A stretch of DNA of 64,000 bases from Clostridiales bacterium CHKCI001. GTDB lineage: Bacteria; Bacillota; Clostridia; Lachnospirales; Lachnospiraceae. Positions 43,522-52,190 of this stretch are shown here, one piece after another. The notes beneath the pieces were generated by a model. It searched no databases. It had not been told where the DNA came from and saw only the letters and a list, made by a program, of their open reading frames with translations. The number at the start of each line of letters is the position of its first letter. Position 1 is the stretch's first letter. A program made the position numbers and the translations under genes. The stretch spans positions 124,001 through 188,000 of the forward strand of contig FCNS01000036.1 in assembly GCA_900045905.1 (NCBI GenBank). The letters are read 5' to 3'.

Positions 43522-43546
43522 TAAAATACCTCCGTCAAATTTCTAT

Positions 43547-43921
43547 TTATCGCTTTCCTCTTTTAATAAATAGAATTAGTTTTTCTACATCATCAAATTC
43601 ATCATAATCACCAACAATACCATCACGATGATATACAATGCCATTTTTCTCATTACGTTCTAAACAATCTAGCAGCATCTTCTCCCCATATCTTTTAGCG
43701 AATAAAGTAAACCCATACGGTTTTATTTTTGACAGCAAACCTTTTCTGCAATCTTCATTACAATTATAACAATGGGTATAACATTTTTCTATTGAGCATT
43801 TCCTATTTTCACACCATTCTTTGTCTGGACATTCGCCTGAATTACACCCATTGCAAGTCAAATTTTCAGAACATAAACAACATGCAAGTCCACATCTAGC
43901 AATTCCTAATTCTCGTTTCAT
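43547..43921 (-). CDS. DUF3795 cysteine-rich protein
   Basis: Protein of 124 residues with a dense cysteine pattern: C-G-L-A-C-C-L-C near the start, C-N-G-C, C-P-D-K-E-W-C, C-Y-T-H-C-Y-N-C and a further Cys. This fits DUF3795, thought to bind metal. ATG at 43921 has GGAGATG upstream and starts M-K-R-E-L-G-I-A-R-C-G; a frame reaching 44023 is a non-coding extension. Confidence 0.75.
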   Translation of the reverse strand: MKRELGIARCGLACCLCSENLTCNGCNSGECPDKEWCENRKCSIEKCYTHCYNCNEDCRKGLLSKIKPYGFTLFAKRYGEKMLLDCLERNEKNGIVYHRDGIVGDYDEFDDVEKLILFIKRGKR

Positions 43922-44023
43922 AATCTCATCTCCAAATATGCATATTTCAAAAAACTTATCTTTGATAATATAAAATCCTATTTCCTTCATTTGCTTGTTG
44001 TCATTATGGAAAAAGTCCCTCAC

Positions 44024-44658
44024 CTTACGGCAAAGGACTATATGTTCAACTCAATCATCTATATACCGCATATTAATCAGTGGTAAACTTTCTTTGTACT
44101 TGCATTTTAGCAAGCACAAAAGAGAAAGTCAATAGGGCTTTCTCTCTAAAATCATATGTAAAGTATTCGTAATGATACACATACTAGCACATCAAATAAT
44201 AAAAACTATTATTATCAATATGTTACGTTTAAGATAGACGTACAAATCCAATATTTTTAAAATTAAATATATCGCTCCCTATTTCGTAAAATAAGAAAAA
44301 TAATAAATTAACAGTAGGCATAAACAAATTGATTTTTGCAATCATTTGTTGTATAACTTTAATAAAAGAGCAATTAAGGAACGAAGGCAATTCCATACAA
44401 AACTAAACAACGAACTATTTAATAAGGCACTCAATGCTTATGCTACCGATAAGAAGAAAAATCTAAGTAATCTTCCAAAATACGCAAAGGAAATGAGAGT
44501 TTATAAAAAATTGATGGATATGCTCAATGGCTGATATCGCTGGTTCCCGACTGAAAAGAAGCTATCAACTCTGCCTGTAGCTCTTTTGACGAGAACTACA
44601 ATAATGTCAAAATCAATGCAACAAAAAGGTTGTATCCAGGGAATAAGGAGTAACTACT
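44024..44658. other. Intergenic stretch, mostly no gene
   Basis: A hairpin AGAGAAAG (44121-44128)/CTTTCTCT (44138-44145) could be a terminator on the minus strand. A 62-residue plus frame at 44346-44534 is basic and helical (N-K-R-A-I-K-E-R-R, then Y-A-K-E-M-R-V-Y-K-K) and may be the tail of a lost gene, but it has no ribosome site and I do not call it. The last 20 bases hold the ribosome site of the next gene. Confidence 0.35.
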
Positions 44659-45735
44659 ATGGACACACAAAAACTCAATTCGGCAATATCCGAATTTATA
44701 AAGAAAAAGAAATCTAATGCAGCATACTATGCGGATAACTGGTCTGAACGCAAAGAGCGTAAGAAATACTATCAGTCGTTCACAAAGGACAAAATTATCG
44801 CTATGACTGAAGACGAGCTCTTGGAGTATATCAGCAAGCTTTGGTCCATGCTGATTTGGGGCAATAAAAAATATGTTGTGGATAAATTAATTGCTGACAA
44901 CGGTTTTATACCACTGAAAAAGCAATTAGCAGAATTGCTTTATGGGACAAGTCCCGTTGAAAAACGATGGGATCTGTTTCTCAGGTCCGTTAAAGGTATG
45001 GGGCCTGCGACAATTAGCGAATTACTCACATATGTCAATCCTCAAGAATATGTAATCTTTAACAAAACAACGATCCTGTGCTTTGGATATTTGGATATTC
45101 CTGATATGCCAAAATATAATTATCAGTACACAGGAAAGAAATATATGGAAGTCTGTGCCATTGCAAAAGCAATTGCACAAGAACTAAAGAAGTTTAATGC
45201 AGAGGACTATGATCTTTTGGCAGTCGATTATTTTCTGTGGGATGAAATTTTACCTCTTGCTGAAAAAAACTCCACCGAAATTCCTGTCTCTAAGTCCAAC
45301 AAGCCCTCCACAATCAACGACTCAAAGTCCCTTCACGATGAGATCAAAGAAAAGCTAGTTGCAATCGGCGAACTTCTGGGATTTGACAGCCGTTCAGAAG
45401 TAAAAATTACAACTGGAGCTGTTGTGGATGCAGTATGGGAAGCAAAAATCGGGAATATGGGAAAGGCAATTTATGTGTTTGAAGTGCAGTCTAAAGGCTC
45501 TATCGACAGTCTTATTCTCAATCTCAAAAAAGCACAAAGTAATGCAGCTGTTCAGGCAGTCGTTGCCGTTGCCGACGAAGAACAACTTGCAAAGATTATT
45601 CGGGAAAGCGCTGGGGTTATCGACGAAAAGTCTCTGCGCACTTGGAATTCAGAAGATGTCTTAGCAGTATACGATTCCCTTGTACGAGCACATGAATCAA
45701 TTAACAAATTGGCTCTTGTGCCAGAAAGTTTTTAA
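44659..45735 (+). CDS. HhH/PD-(D/E)XK-like nuclease protein
   Basis: Protein of 358 residues. Residues 1-200 are helical and hold a helix-hairpin-helix-like segment V-K-G-M-G-P-A-T-I-S-E-L-L followed by N-P-Q-E-Y-V-I-F-N-K, a layout seen where a domain inspects DNA. Residues 235-345 look like a restriction-type nuclease core: V-D-A-V-W-E-A, then Y-V-F-E-V-Q-S-K-G-S-I, which fits D-x(n)-E-x-(Q)-x-K. AAGGAG precedes the ATG. There is no methyltransferase or helicase next to it, so it is either a methyl- or lesion-directed nuclease or a defence singleton. The family was not recognised. Confidence 0.65.
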   Translation: MDTQKLNSAISEFIKKKKSNAAYYADNWSERKERKKYYQSFTKDKIIAMTEDELLEYISKLWSMLIWGNKKYVVDKLIADNGFIPLKKQLAELLYGTSPVEKRWDLFLRSVKGMGPATISELLTYVNPQEYVIFNKTTILCFGYLDIPDMPKYNYQYTGKKYMEVCAIAKAIAQELKKFNAEDYDLLAVDYFLWDEILPLAEKNSTEIPVSKSNKPSTINDSKSLHDEIKEKLVAIGELLGFDSRSEVKITTGAVVDAVWEAKIGNMGKAIYVFEVQSKGSIDSLILNLKKAQSNAAVQAVVAVADEEQLAKIIRESAGVIDEKSLRTWNSEDVLAVYDSLVRAHESINKLALVPESF

Positions 45736-45900
45736 ATTATAATATAGTGTATATATGATATATTTATAATAGTATATGAAACATATAAGAAATGGAGAAA
45801 GAGGAAGTTTTTCATTCCTGTATCTTCCTGCATTTTTATATGCGTTTTCCCGCTGCAAACGGGACAGCATATCCATTCTAAACTTATAGTTATAAAGTAC

Positions 45901-46836
45901 TTAATTGTTTGAGAAATTGATCCTAATGTCTTGCCAGTTCACATTACGTAAAATTTCAGCATTTTTTCCTAAGAATGCTGTTCCAGCTTCCTCATCACCT
46001 TGAAGCTGCCACATAAACCATGCCGTTACATATCCGTCCGCTGAATAGAGCATTTTCCCGTGATCCGTATGACTTCTCCGTGCAACGACAACATCAGAAG
46101 AAATCTTGCTAAACATATCGTTCAGCCCTTCCAGCGAAATGACATCATTGGGAGCACCAGCAAGAATCATGACAGGAATTGTTGTTTTGGAAGAATCATA
46201 GGGCATTTTCAGGGCTTCTGCTGTATCTTCCTGTGTAGGGGACAGACTAACAGCGCATTTATACATATCCTTATGCTCTGTATTGTTAATAGTGCTGAAC
46301 ACGCCGACACCACCTTGAGAATGTCCTGTAATGCCGATATTCTCCTCATCCACTCGATGATAGAAAACGCTGGTTTCATCTTCATTCGCCGCCAAAAGCC
46401 ATGACAGCGTTGCGTCTGCTTTCTTTCCTTCCCATGTGGATGGATCTTCGTTGCCAATAGCAATGAATCCCCATGATGCAAGATGTTCAAATACTGGCCT
46501 ATATCTAGAAGCAGACACGCCTGTACCATTTATAAATAAAACCACTGGATATTTTGCACTATTTGTTTCTAATTCCGTAGGATACCATACTTCAATTTTT
46601 TTGATATCCGCATTTTCTAAATAATCTGCTTCAAAATAACTCGTTTCATACCTTCCAGATGCTATGTATTTTGCTTCAAGATCGCCGCCAGTCATCACTT
46701 CTATAATATAATTTTCTGGCGTCATAGGAGCAGTCAAAAGATTCGTCCATATTTTCTTCAACCCCAAATAGATGAGTATTACCAAAATTATAAGTACAAT
46801 GACAATGATTAAAATCACTTTCCCCACCGTTTTCAA
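45901..46836 (-). CDS. Membrane-anchored alpha/beta hydrolase
   Basis: Protein of 311 residues with an N-terminal membrane helix (V-I-L-I-I-V-I-V-L-I-I-L-V-I-L-I) and an alpha/beta-hydrolase fold: nucleophile elbow I-T-G-H-S-Q-G-G-V-G near residue 175, G-A-P-N-D before it a likely Asp, and S-H-T-D-H with the catalytic His. The active site faces outside the cell. It resembles chlorophyllase/PET-hydrolase-like lipases. The start is TTG after GGAGG. It ends a TetR-controlled operon. Confidence 0.82.
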   Translation of the reverse strand: MKTVGKVILIIVIVLIILVILIYLGLKKIWTNLLTAPMTPENYIIEVMTGGDLEAKYIASGRYETSYFEADYLENADIKKIEVWYPTELETNSAKYPVVLFINGTGVSASRYRPVFEHLASWGFIAIGNEDPSTWEGKKADATLSWLLAANEDETSVFYHRVDEENIGITGHSQGGVGVFSTINNTEHKDMYKCAVSLSPTQEDTAEALKMPYDSSKTTIPVMILAGAPNDVISLEGLNDMFSKISSDVVVARRSHTDHGKMLYSADGYVTAWFMWQLQGDEEAGTAFLGKNAEILRNVNWQDIRINFSNN

Positions 46837-46851
46837 ACTTTAAATTCCTCC

Positions 46852-47838
46852 TCAATTCACTGACATATACTTGTCGAGATATGCTTCAACTGTTTCCATC
46901 CACTGCTTGTAAACAGCATTGTCATTCTGCAAGCCGTGGCCAGAGTGGGTACATTCAAAATACTGATAATCCACGCCGTTTTCTTTCAACGCAGCTTTGA
47001 GACGAAGCGAAGCCTTAAAAGGCTGAACACGATCGTGTGTGCCATAAGCAACTACAGTTGGCGCAGAATTAGGTGTTATCCAATCAGCAGCGGAAATCGG
47101 CTTCATTTTTTCAATATAAACACCACTCTTAATTTCATCTACAGTGATTCTTTCCCCCAACATAACGCCGAACAATCCAGCCGCCCCCTGATCGCTTTCT
47201 TCTGTATTGCGATCAAAGCCGTAATTGTCCCAATCTTCTGTATAGAAACAGGATGGACCGACTGCACCAAAAGTAAAGACGACGGGCACTGGGGATTCCT
47301 CTGCGTCCCGATAAGCATAAATCATGGCAAGGGTATGTCCAGCGGAGCCGCCTGCCATTGCCAGCTTGTCAATAGAATACCCCTCTTCTTCTGCGGCTTC
47401 TACCACTTTGGGAATAGCAATTTTGATTTCGTTTGACTGCGTGAAAACGCTGGCATTGTTGGTATCAGTGCGAAGCGTATAGTTTATGCCGCAGGCAACA
47501 TAACCTTTGCTGCACAGCCACGAAAGCATTTCCCTGTCGCCACTTTTATCGCCAGAGGTAAAACCACCAGCATGAAGATAGACCACAAGACCATAGTTTT
47601 CTTTTGTGTTATCCCTCGGCAAGTAAAGGTCAAATTTGTTTGCCTCCCCGTCTCCGTAGGAGATATCCGTTTTCAACGTTCCAATTTCATCACTCCACTT
47701 GACGTTATACTCTTTAGCCCATGACGGTGTGATGACAAATTTGGATACTACACCACCAACAAAGGCTAAAATAAAAATCAAAATCCCAATTCCTACAGGC
47801 ACAGCTCTAACCCTCTTTTCTTTCATTCTTTTTTTCAT
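46852..47838 (-). CDS. Membrane-anchored alpha/beta hydrolase (esterase)
   Basis: Protein of 328 residues with a basic start and membrane helix (V-P-V-G-I-G-I-L-I-F-I-L-A-F-V), then an HSL/BD-FAE-like fold: Y-L-H-A-G-G-F oxyanion segment, nucleophile elbow G-G-S-A-G-H, Asp in G-T-H-D-R and His in T-H-S-G-H-G-L. It should cut acyl esters at the cell surface. ATG at 47838 follows GGAGGG and overlaps the stop of the small membrane gene by four bases. A much longer frame reaches into the regulatory region and is not used. Confidence 0.84.
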   Translation of the reverse strand: MKKRMKEKRVRAVPVGIGILIFILAFVGGVVSKFVITPSWAKEYNVKWSDEIGTLKTDISYGDGEANKFDLYLPRDNTKENYGLVVYLHAGGFTSGDKSGDREMLSWLCSKGYVACGINYTLRTDTNNASVFTQSNEIKIAIPKVVEAAEEEGYSIDKLAMAGGSAGHTLAMIYAYRDAEESPVPVVFTFGAVGPSCFYTEDWDNYGFDRNTEESDQGAAGLFGVMLGERITVDEIKSGVYIEKMKPISAADWITPNSAPTVVAYGTHDRVQPFKASLRLKAALKENGVDYQYFECTHSGHGLQNDNAVYKQWMETVEAYLDKYMSVN

Positions 47839-47969
47839 AAAAAATTCCCTCCAAACAGCGTGCCGCCCATCAGTAAATTCATAAACGCCCGGACTGCAAG
47901 CCTGCCCAGAAGAAATCCCAATACAACAATAATAAATATGATAATCCATCTCTTTTGCATAAGTGTCAT
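47835..47969 (-). CDS. Membrane microprotein, 44 residues
   Basis: First gene of the hydrolase operon. ATG 47969 lies six bases after AAAGGAG. One strong helix (W-I-I-I-F-I-I-V-V-L-G-F-L-L-G) is followed by R-L-A-V-R-A-F-M-N-L-L-M-G-G. The stop overlaps the start of the esterase gene (ATGA), so translation is coupled. No family is recognised; it could be a subunit or a targeting helper for the membrane-bound hydrolases. Confidence 0.65.
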   Translation of the reverse strand: MTLMQKRWIIIFIIVVLGFLLGRLAVRAFMNLLMGGTLFGGNFL

Positions 47970-47995
47970 TTTGAACTCCTTTCTGCTGTTTTCCA

Positions 47996-48024
47996 TTGAC
48001 AACTTCTTTTTGTTGTATTATCAT
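47996..48024 (+). promoter_or_regulatory. Sigma-A promoter of the TetR gene
   Basis: TTGACA (47996-48001) and TATCAT (48019-48024) are 17 bases apart. The -10 box lies in the left arm of the GTATTATC palindrome, giving autorepression. Confidence 0.7.
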
Positions 48025-48062
48025 ATTTGATAATACATTTGTTTCAACGATACAATCGTATC
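48015..48062. promoter_or_regulatory. Two palindromic operators between TetR and hydrolase operon
   Basis: GTATTATC (48015-48022) and GATAATAC (48029-48036) are perfect arms around six bases. A second site, GATAC-AATC-GTATC, lies at 48049-48062. Both share the GAT(A)-centred half-site and lie between the divergent promoters. Confidence 0.65.
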
Positions 48063-48097
48063 ATCGATTTTGTTTGATGTCAATAGGAGGAAGGAAA

Positions 48098-48631
48098 ATG
48101 AGACAAATCAGAAAAAATGTATCACCGATGAGTAACGAGGGACGAAATGCCTATGTAATAGAGCATATTACTGATGCATTATTAAAGCTATTGCAGGAAA
48201 AACCTATTGAAGATATATCTATCAGTGAACTCTGTGAACTTGCCAAGATTGGCCGAGCGTCTTTTTATCGGAACTTTAACAGTAAGGAAGATATTTTGCG
48301 GGCATATATCCATCAACTTTTTCAGGAATGGACAAAGAAAAACACGCAAGGGGAAAACCAATTACTTAGCGACCTGCTCCGTTCCCTGTTTACTCATTTT
48401 GAAAAACACCAGAGCTTTTACAAACTGTTAAATCAAAGAAACCTCATTTATCTTTTGAAAGATGTAATTATTAGACTTTGCGGTCCAAAACCAGAGCATT
48501 CAAAAGAAGAAGCCTATGCACGAGCCTATATTGCCTATACTCTGTATGGTTGGATTGAAGTCTGGTTCCAAAGAGGAATGCAGGAAACCGCAGAAGAAAT
48601 TGCGGAAATGTTTCAAAATCAAGGGCTTTAA
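48098..48631 (+). CDS. TetR/AcrR-family regulator
   Basis: Protein of 177 residues with an N-terminal helix-turn-helix (I-T-D-A-L-L-K-L-L-Q-E-K-P-I-E-D-I-S-I-S-E-L-C then A-K-I-G-R-A-S-F-Y-R-N-F) and a TetR_C-type C-terminal domain (Y-T-L-Y-G-W-I-E-V-W-F-Q-R-G-M). ATG at 48098 follows AGGAGGA; the frame from 47996 covers the promoter. It is divergent from the hydrolase operon and should repress it. Confidence 0.88.
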   Translation: MRQIRKNVSPMSNEGRNAYVIEHITDALLKLLQEKPIEDISISELCELAKIGRASFYRNFNSKEDILRAYIHQLFQEWTKKNTQGENQLLSDLLRSLFTHFEKHQSFYKLLNQRNLIYLLKDVIIRLCGPKPEHSKEEAYARAYIAYTLYGWIEVWFQRGMQETAEEIAEMFQNQGL

Positions 48632-48636
48632 CAATT

Positions 48637-48718
48637 GAAGTGCTATAATCCAAAAAAGGATTATCAGCCCCAATCCAATGACAAAAATAATATTGCTGAT
48701 ACCTTTCTTTGAGATCAT
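48637..48718 (-). pseudogene. Stub of a small membrane protein
   Basis: The minus frame begins M-I-S-K-K-G-I-S-N-I-I-F-V-I-G and continues as a membrane helix until the 3' end of the TetR gene, after which it loses protein character. It sits 37 bp after the small gene of the ABC operon. It may be a last operon gene cut by arrival of the TetR/hydrolase unit. Only a hydrophobicity argument supports it. Confidence 0.3.
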
Positions 48719-48754
48719 CCCACCACAATCAGAATTTTTATTTTTTTCATATCA

Positions 48755-49039
48755 TTACCCGTTCAATGTTGCGATACTCATAGCGATAATTGCGATTGCA
48801 CCAATGGCATAAATGTTGTTGATTACAACACATATCTGCATAAGTTTTGATTTTACCTTACCTTTGGTATAAACAAGAATCGAAAAGATACCTGAAAAAA
48901 TCATAAAGGCAGCGTAACTATAAATCATAATCTCCGCTACTGGAGACTCTAATGCCCAATCGAAGCTGCGCAAGGGCAAGATCGTCCACGGGACAAACAA
49001 CATAATGGTAGAAATAGCAGTTAAAATTTTGTTTTTCAT
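48755..49039 (-). CDS. Small membrane protein of the immunity-type ABC operon
   Basis: Protein of 94 residues with three hydrophobic segments (A-I-S-T-I-M-L-F-V-P-W-T-I, Y-S-Y-A-A-F-M-I-F, and I-Y-A-I-G-A-I-A-I-I-A). It lies five bases after the second permease gene. Similar small proteins accompany lantibiotic-immunity transporters; its role is not known. GGAG precedes the ATG. Confidence 0.65.
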   Translation of the reverse strand: MKNKILTAISTIMLFVPWTILPLRSFDWALESPVAEIMIYSYAAFMIFSGIFSILVYTKGKVKSKLMQICVVINNIYAIGAIAIIAMSIATLNG

Positions 49040-49044
49040 TGTAG

Positions 49045-49815
49045 TTATCTCCTTTCAGATGCGCCGTATCGAACACAGGATACGGCAAGTGCTAAAATTG
49101 TGATCCCGACTGCAACGGGCAGCCACGGAAGCCAGGCGATTTGTGTTTCATAAACTCCCTCGGCAGCTCTTCCATACGCCACCATTATCAAGTAGAACGG
49201 ATAACTCATCGGGTAGGCAAACCAAATTTTTGTATTTATTATAAGTACAGAAGGTACAATAGAAGCCAAACCGATACCAACTGAAAAAATGGGGGACTGA
49301 ATCAAAGTGGAAACTGCAAGGTACACAGCAGCCATTGGAATTGCAGCGGCATATATACTGCATACATTTTTGCAGACATATAACGGCTCAAGGATAAAGT
49401 TATAATCCTGTATATGGGAAACGATTGCCGCACAGATATAGTATGCTACAATGGACATAACCATCTGAACTGCCGCCAATATCAGCAAAACGGTAAATTT
49501 TGCCAGACACAATGTTGTCGTACTGATCGGCAGAGATAGCATTTTCAAAATTCCCTTGTTCGAGCGTTCCGTTTGATTGAGCAGTACAGTGCAGATCACC
49601 AGCGACGCAGGAATCATAAACCAAACCATTCCCATAAATCCCTGAATAAAAAAGTTATTTTCTGGAGTGATCGGGATACCTCTCAAATCGAAATTCATAT
49701 CTACATTGATAATACTCGGAATCCACATCATAATTACAGGAATTAGCAATATCAAAAAAATTTTAGAACGGCGAATTTTTTTGAGTTCCATTCCGACTAA
49801 AGACAAAAAGTTCAT
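49045..49815 (-). CDS. Lantibiotic-immunity-type ABC permease (MutG/SpaG-like)
   Basis: Membrane protein of 256 residues with six segments and the opening F-L-S-L-V-G-M-E-L-K-K-I-R-R-S-K, which is common to immunity permeases. It overlaps the upstream permease by four bases. With its partner and the ATPase it should expel lantibiotics from the membrane. No lantibiotic precursor gene was found nearby, so it probably defends against foreign peptides. Confidence 0.85.
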   Translation of the reverse strand: MNFLSLVGMELKKIRRSKIFLILLIPVIMMWIPSIINVDMNFDLRGIPITPENNFFIQGFMGMVWFMIPASLVICTVLLNQTERSNKGILKMLSLPISTTTLCLAKFTVLLILAAVQMVMSIVAYYICAAIVSHIQDYNFILEPLYVCKNVCSIYAAAIPMAAVYLAVSTLIQSPIFSVGIGLASIVPSVLIINTKIWFAYPMSYPFYLIMVAYGRAAEGVYETQIAWLPWLPVAVGITILALAVSCVRYGASERR

Positions 49816-50531
49816 TCAAAGCACCTCCTTAGTTTCAGATAAAGAACTTCCGCAATACCGAACACGACCGTTTCAATCCCGCAAACAGCCAAAAACAAGG
49901 TACTACGACTATTTTCCATTGCCACAGAGAGTATTTGATACGGAGAAGCAAACGGAAACAGGCTCAGCACGTCATTGGGAAAAATAGAAAGCGTAAATAC
50001 AAAAATCACACCGATACCAAGAGATACCCACATATTCTTACAGGCAGACGCAATGACAAGCATAAGCATTACGGTTGGTAACATAATAACAATTTGAAAA
50101 CCTGTGGTTTTTAATATTTCAGTCAAGTCGAATACATAGTTTGGAAACCAATACTTAGCGCAGCCGACTAAAACCGCCATTTCGATCACCACCATAATGG
50201 ATAACACCAAAGTGGCAATAAGAAATTTTCCGAAGAACATATTTCCCTGACGAATGGGAAGCACCGACATTTTCTGCATACCGTTATCGGCATATTCCGT
50301 ATGATACATCATACAAGCGCCGCAAATAGAAATGAGAATATTCAGCATAGCCATCATCTGCCAATTTGCAGCCATCAATAGGTTGATCGGATTGCCTGAG
50401 AGCACAGTCATTTCCTCCGATTTTACCATCATATAGACAACTGGAAAAACTGCTGCCAGAAAGCCGCCTGCCAAAAATGCAGGAAGATAACCCGTGCGCT
50501 TCAGCTTTTTAGATTCAATTAAGAGGCTCAT
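49812..50531 (-). CDS. Lantibiotic-immunity-type ABC permease (MutE/SpaE-like)
   Basis: Membrane protein of 239 residues with six segments, starting S-L-L-I-E-S-K-K-L-K-R-T-G-Y. Y-H-T-E-Y-A-D-N-G-M-Q-K in the first cytoplasmic loop resembles the conserved loop of immunity permeases. It overlaps the ATPase gene by four bases upstream and the next permease by four bases downstream, so all are coupled. Confidence 0.85.
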   Translation of the reverse strand: MSLLIESKKLKRTGYLPAFLAGGFLAAVFPVVYMMVKSEEMTVLSGNPINLLMAANWQMMAMLNILISICGACMMYHTEYADNGMQKMSVLPIRQGNMFFGKFLIATLVLSIMVVIEMAVLVGCAKYWFPNYVFDLTEILKTTGFQIVIMLPTVMLMLVIASACKNMWVSLGIGVIFVFTLSIFPNDVLSLFPFASPYQILSVAMENSRSTLFLAVCGIETVVFGIAEVLYLKLRRCFE

Positions 50532-51283
50532 ACTGTACCTCCTCTCCTGTGATTATCTTCATCAATCATAGCAAGGAACGTATCTTCCAGATTGTCTGTT
50601 GGAAATCCAGCTGCACGGGCGCTTATTTTTAGTTCTTCCATTGTTCCTTCAAACAGCAGATGACCGTGATTCAAAATACCAATATCATCAGCCATAAGTT
50701 CTACTTCGGCAAGTAAGTGAGAAGAAACCAATACCGTACAGTCATATTTCTGCGGCAGAGAACGAATCAAAGTGCGTATCTCGTGAATACCGACTGGATC
50801 AAGCCCGTTGGTCGGCTCATCCAGAATTAGGATTGGCGGTCTGCCAATCAATGCGCCTGCCAAACCTAGGCGCTGTTTCATACCAAGAGAATATTTCCTT
50901 GCCAGCCTTTTTCTAAATTCAGTTAAACCTACCAGCTTCAAAGCGTCATCCACACAGTTTTTCGGCAATCCGAGAATTTTACGTATGATTTCAAGGTTTT
51001 CTTCTCCAGTCAGATTCCCATAAAATGCAGGTGCTTCAATGAACGAGCCAACTTCTTTCAAAATAGATACTCGGTCTGACGGATAGGTTTTTCCGTCAAT
51101 ATGAAATCTGCCTTCTGTCGGCTGCGTAAGACCGAGAAACATTTTCATCGTGGTAGATTTTCCCGCCCCGTTCGGACCGAGAAATCCATAAACGCTTCCT
51201 TTACGAATATGAAGATTCAAATGGGATACCGCTGTGAAATCTCCATAGGTTTTCGTTAAATCCTGAGTTTCGATTATATTCAT
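50528..51283 (-). CDS. Lantibiotic-immunity-type ABC ATPase (MutF/SpaF/BcrA-like)
   Basis: Protein of 251 residues with Walker A G-P-N-G-A-G-K-S-T, Q-loop G-S-F-I-E-A-P (the E-loop variant typical of lantibiotic exporters, with Glu in place of Gln), signature Y-S-L-G-M-K-Q-R-L, Walker B I-L-I-L-D-E-P-T-N-G-L-D, and S-S-H. ATG at 51283 follows AAAGGAG; the longer frame to 51343 lies in the leader. It is the first gene of the operon and is divergent from the two-component genes. Confidence 0.9.
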   Translation of the reverse strand: MNIIETQDLTKTYGDFTAVSHLNLHIRKGSVYGFLGPNGAGKSTTMKMFLGLTQPTEGRFHIDGKTYPSDRVSILKEVGSFIEAPAFYGNLTGEENLEIIRKILGLPKNCVDDALKLVGLTEFRKRLARKYSLGMKQRLGLAGALIGRPPILILDEPTNGLDPVGIHEIRTLIRSLPQKYDCTVLVSSHLLAEVELMADDIGILNHGHLLFEGTMEELKISARAAGFPTDNLEDTFLAMIDEDNHRRGGTV

Positions 51284-51366
51284 ATTGAGTAGTCTCCTTT
51301 CTTTGTCTATGCCGTGTCCCTCACGGCATAAAGGCATCCCCAAGGGGGATTTCCTTTGTTGTCTTT

Positions 51367-51418
51367 AGTATAAGACTGCAACCTTATATCTACCTTCTCT
51401 CTACCTTACATTTACCTT
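51367..51418 (-). promoter_or_regulatory. Four 11-bp-phased direct repeats and -10 box
   Basis: (A/T)ACCTT occurs at 51380, 51391, 51402 and 51413 on the plus strand, an exact 11-bp phase. On the minus strand TATACT (51372-51367) lies just after them and there is no good -35 box. This is the layout of a promoter activated by an OmpR-type regulator bound as stacked dimers; the adjacent regulator at 51485 is the natural candidate. Confidence 0.65.
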
Positions 51419-51484
51419 AAATTTGAAACGCACTGCTGAAATCCAGGGTAGACATGATATAATATAAAAAAGGAGGTTTGCATT

Positions 51485-52189
51485 ATGGATTATAATTACT
51501 TAAAATACAAAAAAATCCTCATCGTAGATGATGAGTCTGATCTGCTGGAAATGGTAACATCTATTTTAGAGCAGGACGGTTTCAAAACAATAAAAACTGC
51601 TGGAACAGTATCCGAAGCTTTGAAAATGTGCAAGGAATGGAAACCCGATCTTGCCATTCTGGATGTAATGCTGCCCGATGGAAATGGCTTTTCTTTATTT
51701 GAACAAATGAAAACTTTCACCGAAGTTCCCGTCCTCTTTTTAACTGCTCGTGGAGAAGATGAGGACAAGCTGAAAGGGTTGGGACTTGGTGCAGATGATT
51801 ACATGGTAAAACCGTTTTTGCCAAAAGAATTATCCTTACGCATAGGAATCATCTTACGACATTACTACCAAGGGGAAAATCCCATTGTTCCGCTTGCTGG
51901 AAGTCAAATTGACTTTGACCGTGCCGAAGTTATAAAAGAAAATGAGCATTTTCCGCTGACTGCGAAAGAACATGATATATTGCTGGCGCTTTACCGTAAT
52001 GCGGAAAGAATTGTAACAATCGATCAACTTTGCGAAGCTGCGTGGGGAGATAATCCATACGGATATGAAAACTCGCTGATGGCGCATATCCGCAGAATCC
52101 GAGAAAAGATCGAAGCTAACCCGTCAAAGCCCGTATCCCTCATTACTGTGAGAGGCTTAGGTTACAAGTTAGTATTAGCGGAGAAATGA
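51485..52189 (+). CDS. OmpR-family response regulator
   Basis: Protein of 234 residues: receiver with D-D-E at residues 15-17, phosphoacceptor D60 (L-A-I-L-D-V-M-L-P-D) and Lys in Y-M-V-K-P-F, then a winged helix ending V-R-G-L-G-Y-K-L. This is the LanR/BceR-like kind that controls peptide-immunity transporters. AAGGAGG precedes the ATG. The kinase gene follows after one base. Confidence 0.93.
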   Translation: MDYNYLKYKKILIVDDESDLLEMVTSILEQDGFKTIKTAGTVSEALKMCKEWKPDLAILDVMLPDGNGFSLFEQMKTFTEVPVLFLTARGEDEDKLKGLGLGADDYMVKPFLPKELSLRIGIILRHYYQGENPIVPLAGSQIDFDRAEVIKENEHFPLTAKEHDILLALYRNAERIVTIDQLCEAAWGDNPYGYENSLMAHIRRIREKIEANPSKPVSLITVRGLGYKLVLAEK

Positions 52190-52190
52190 T

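Noticed and set aside
44346-44534. Basic 62-residue frame
   Set aside because: There is no ribosome site or recognisable family; it is kept only as possible debris.
46936-47436. Plus-strand frame of 166 codons
   Set aside because: It is the reverse of the esterase gene, which has all catalytic motifs.
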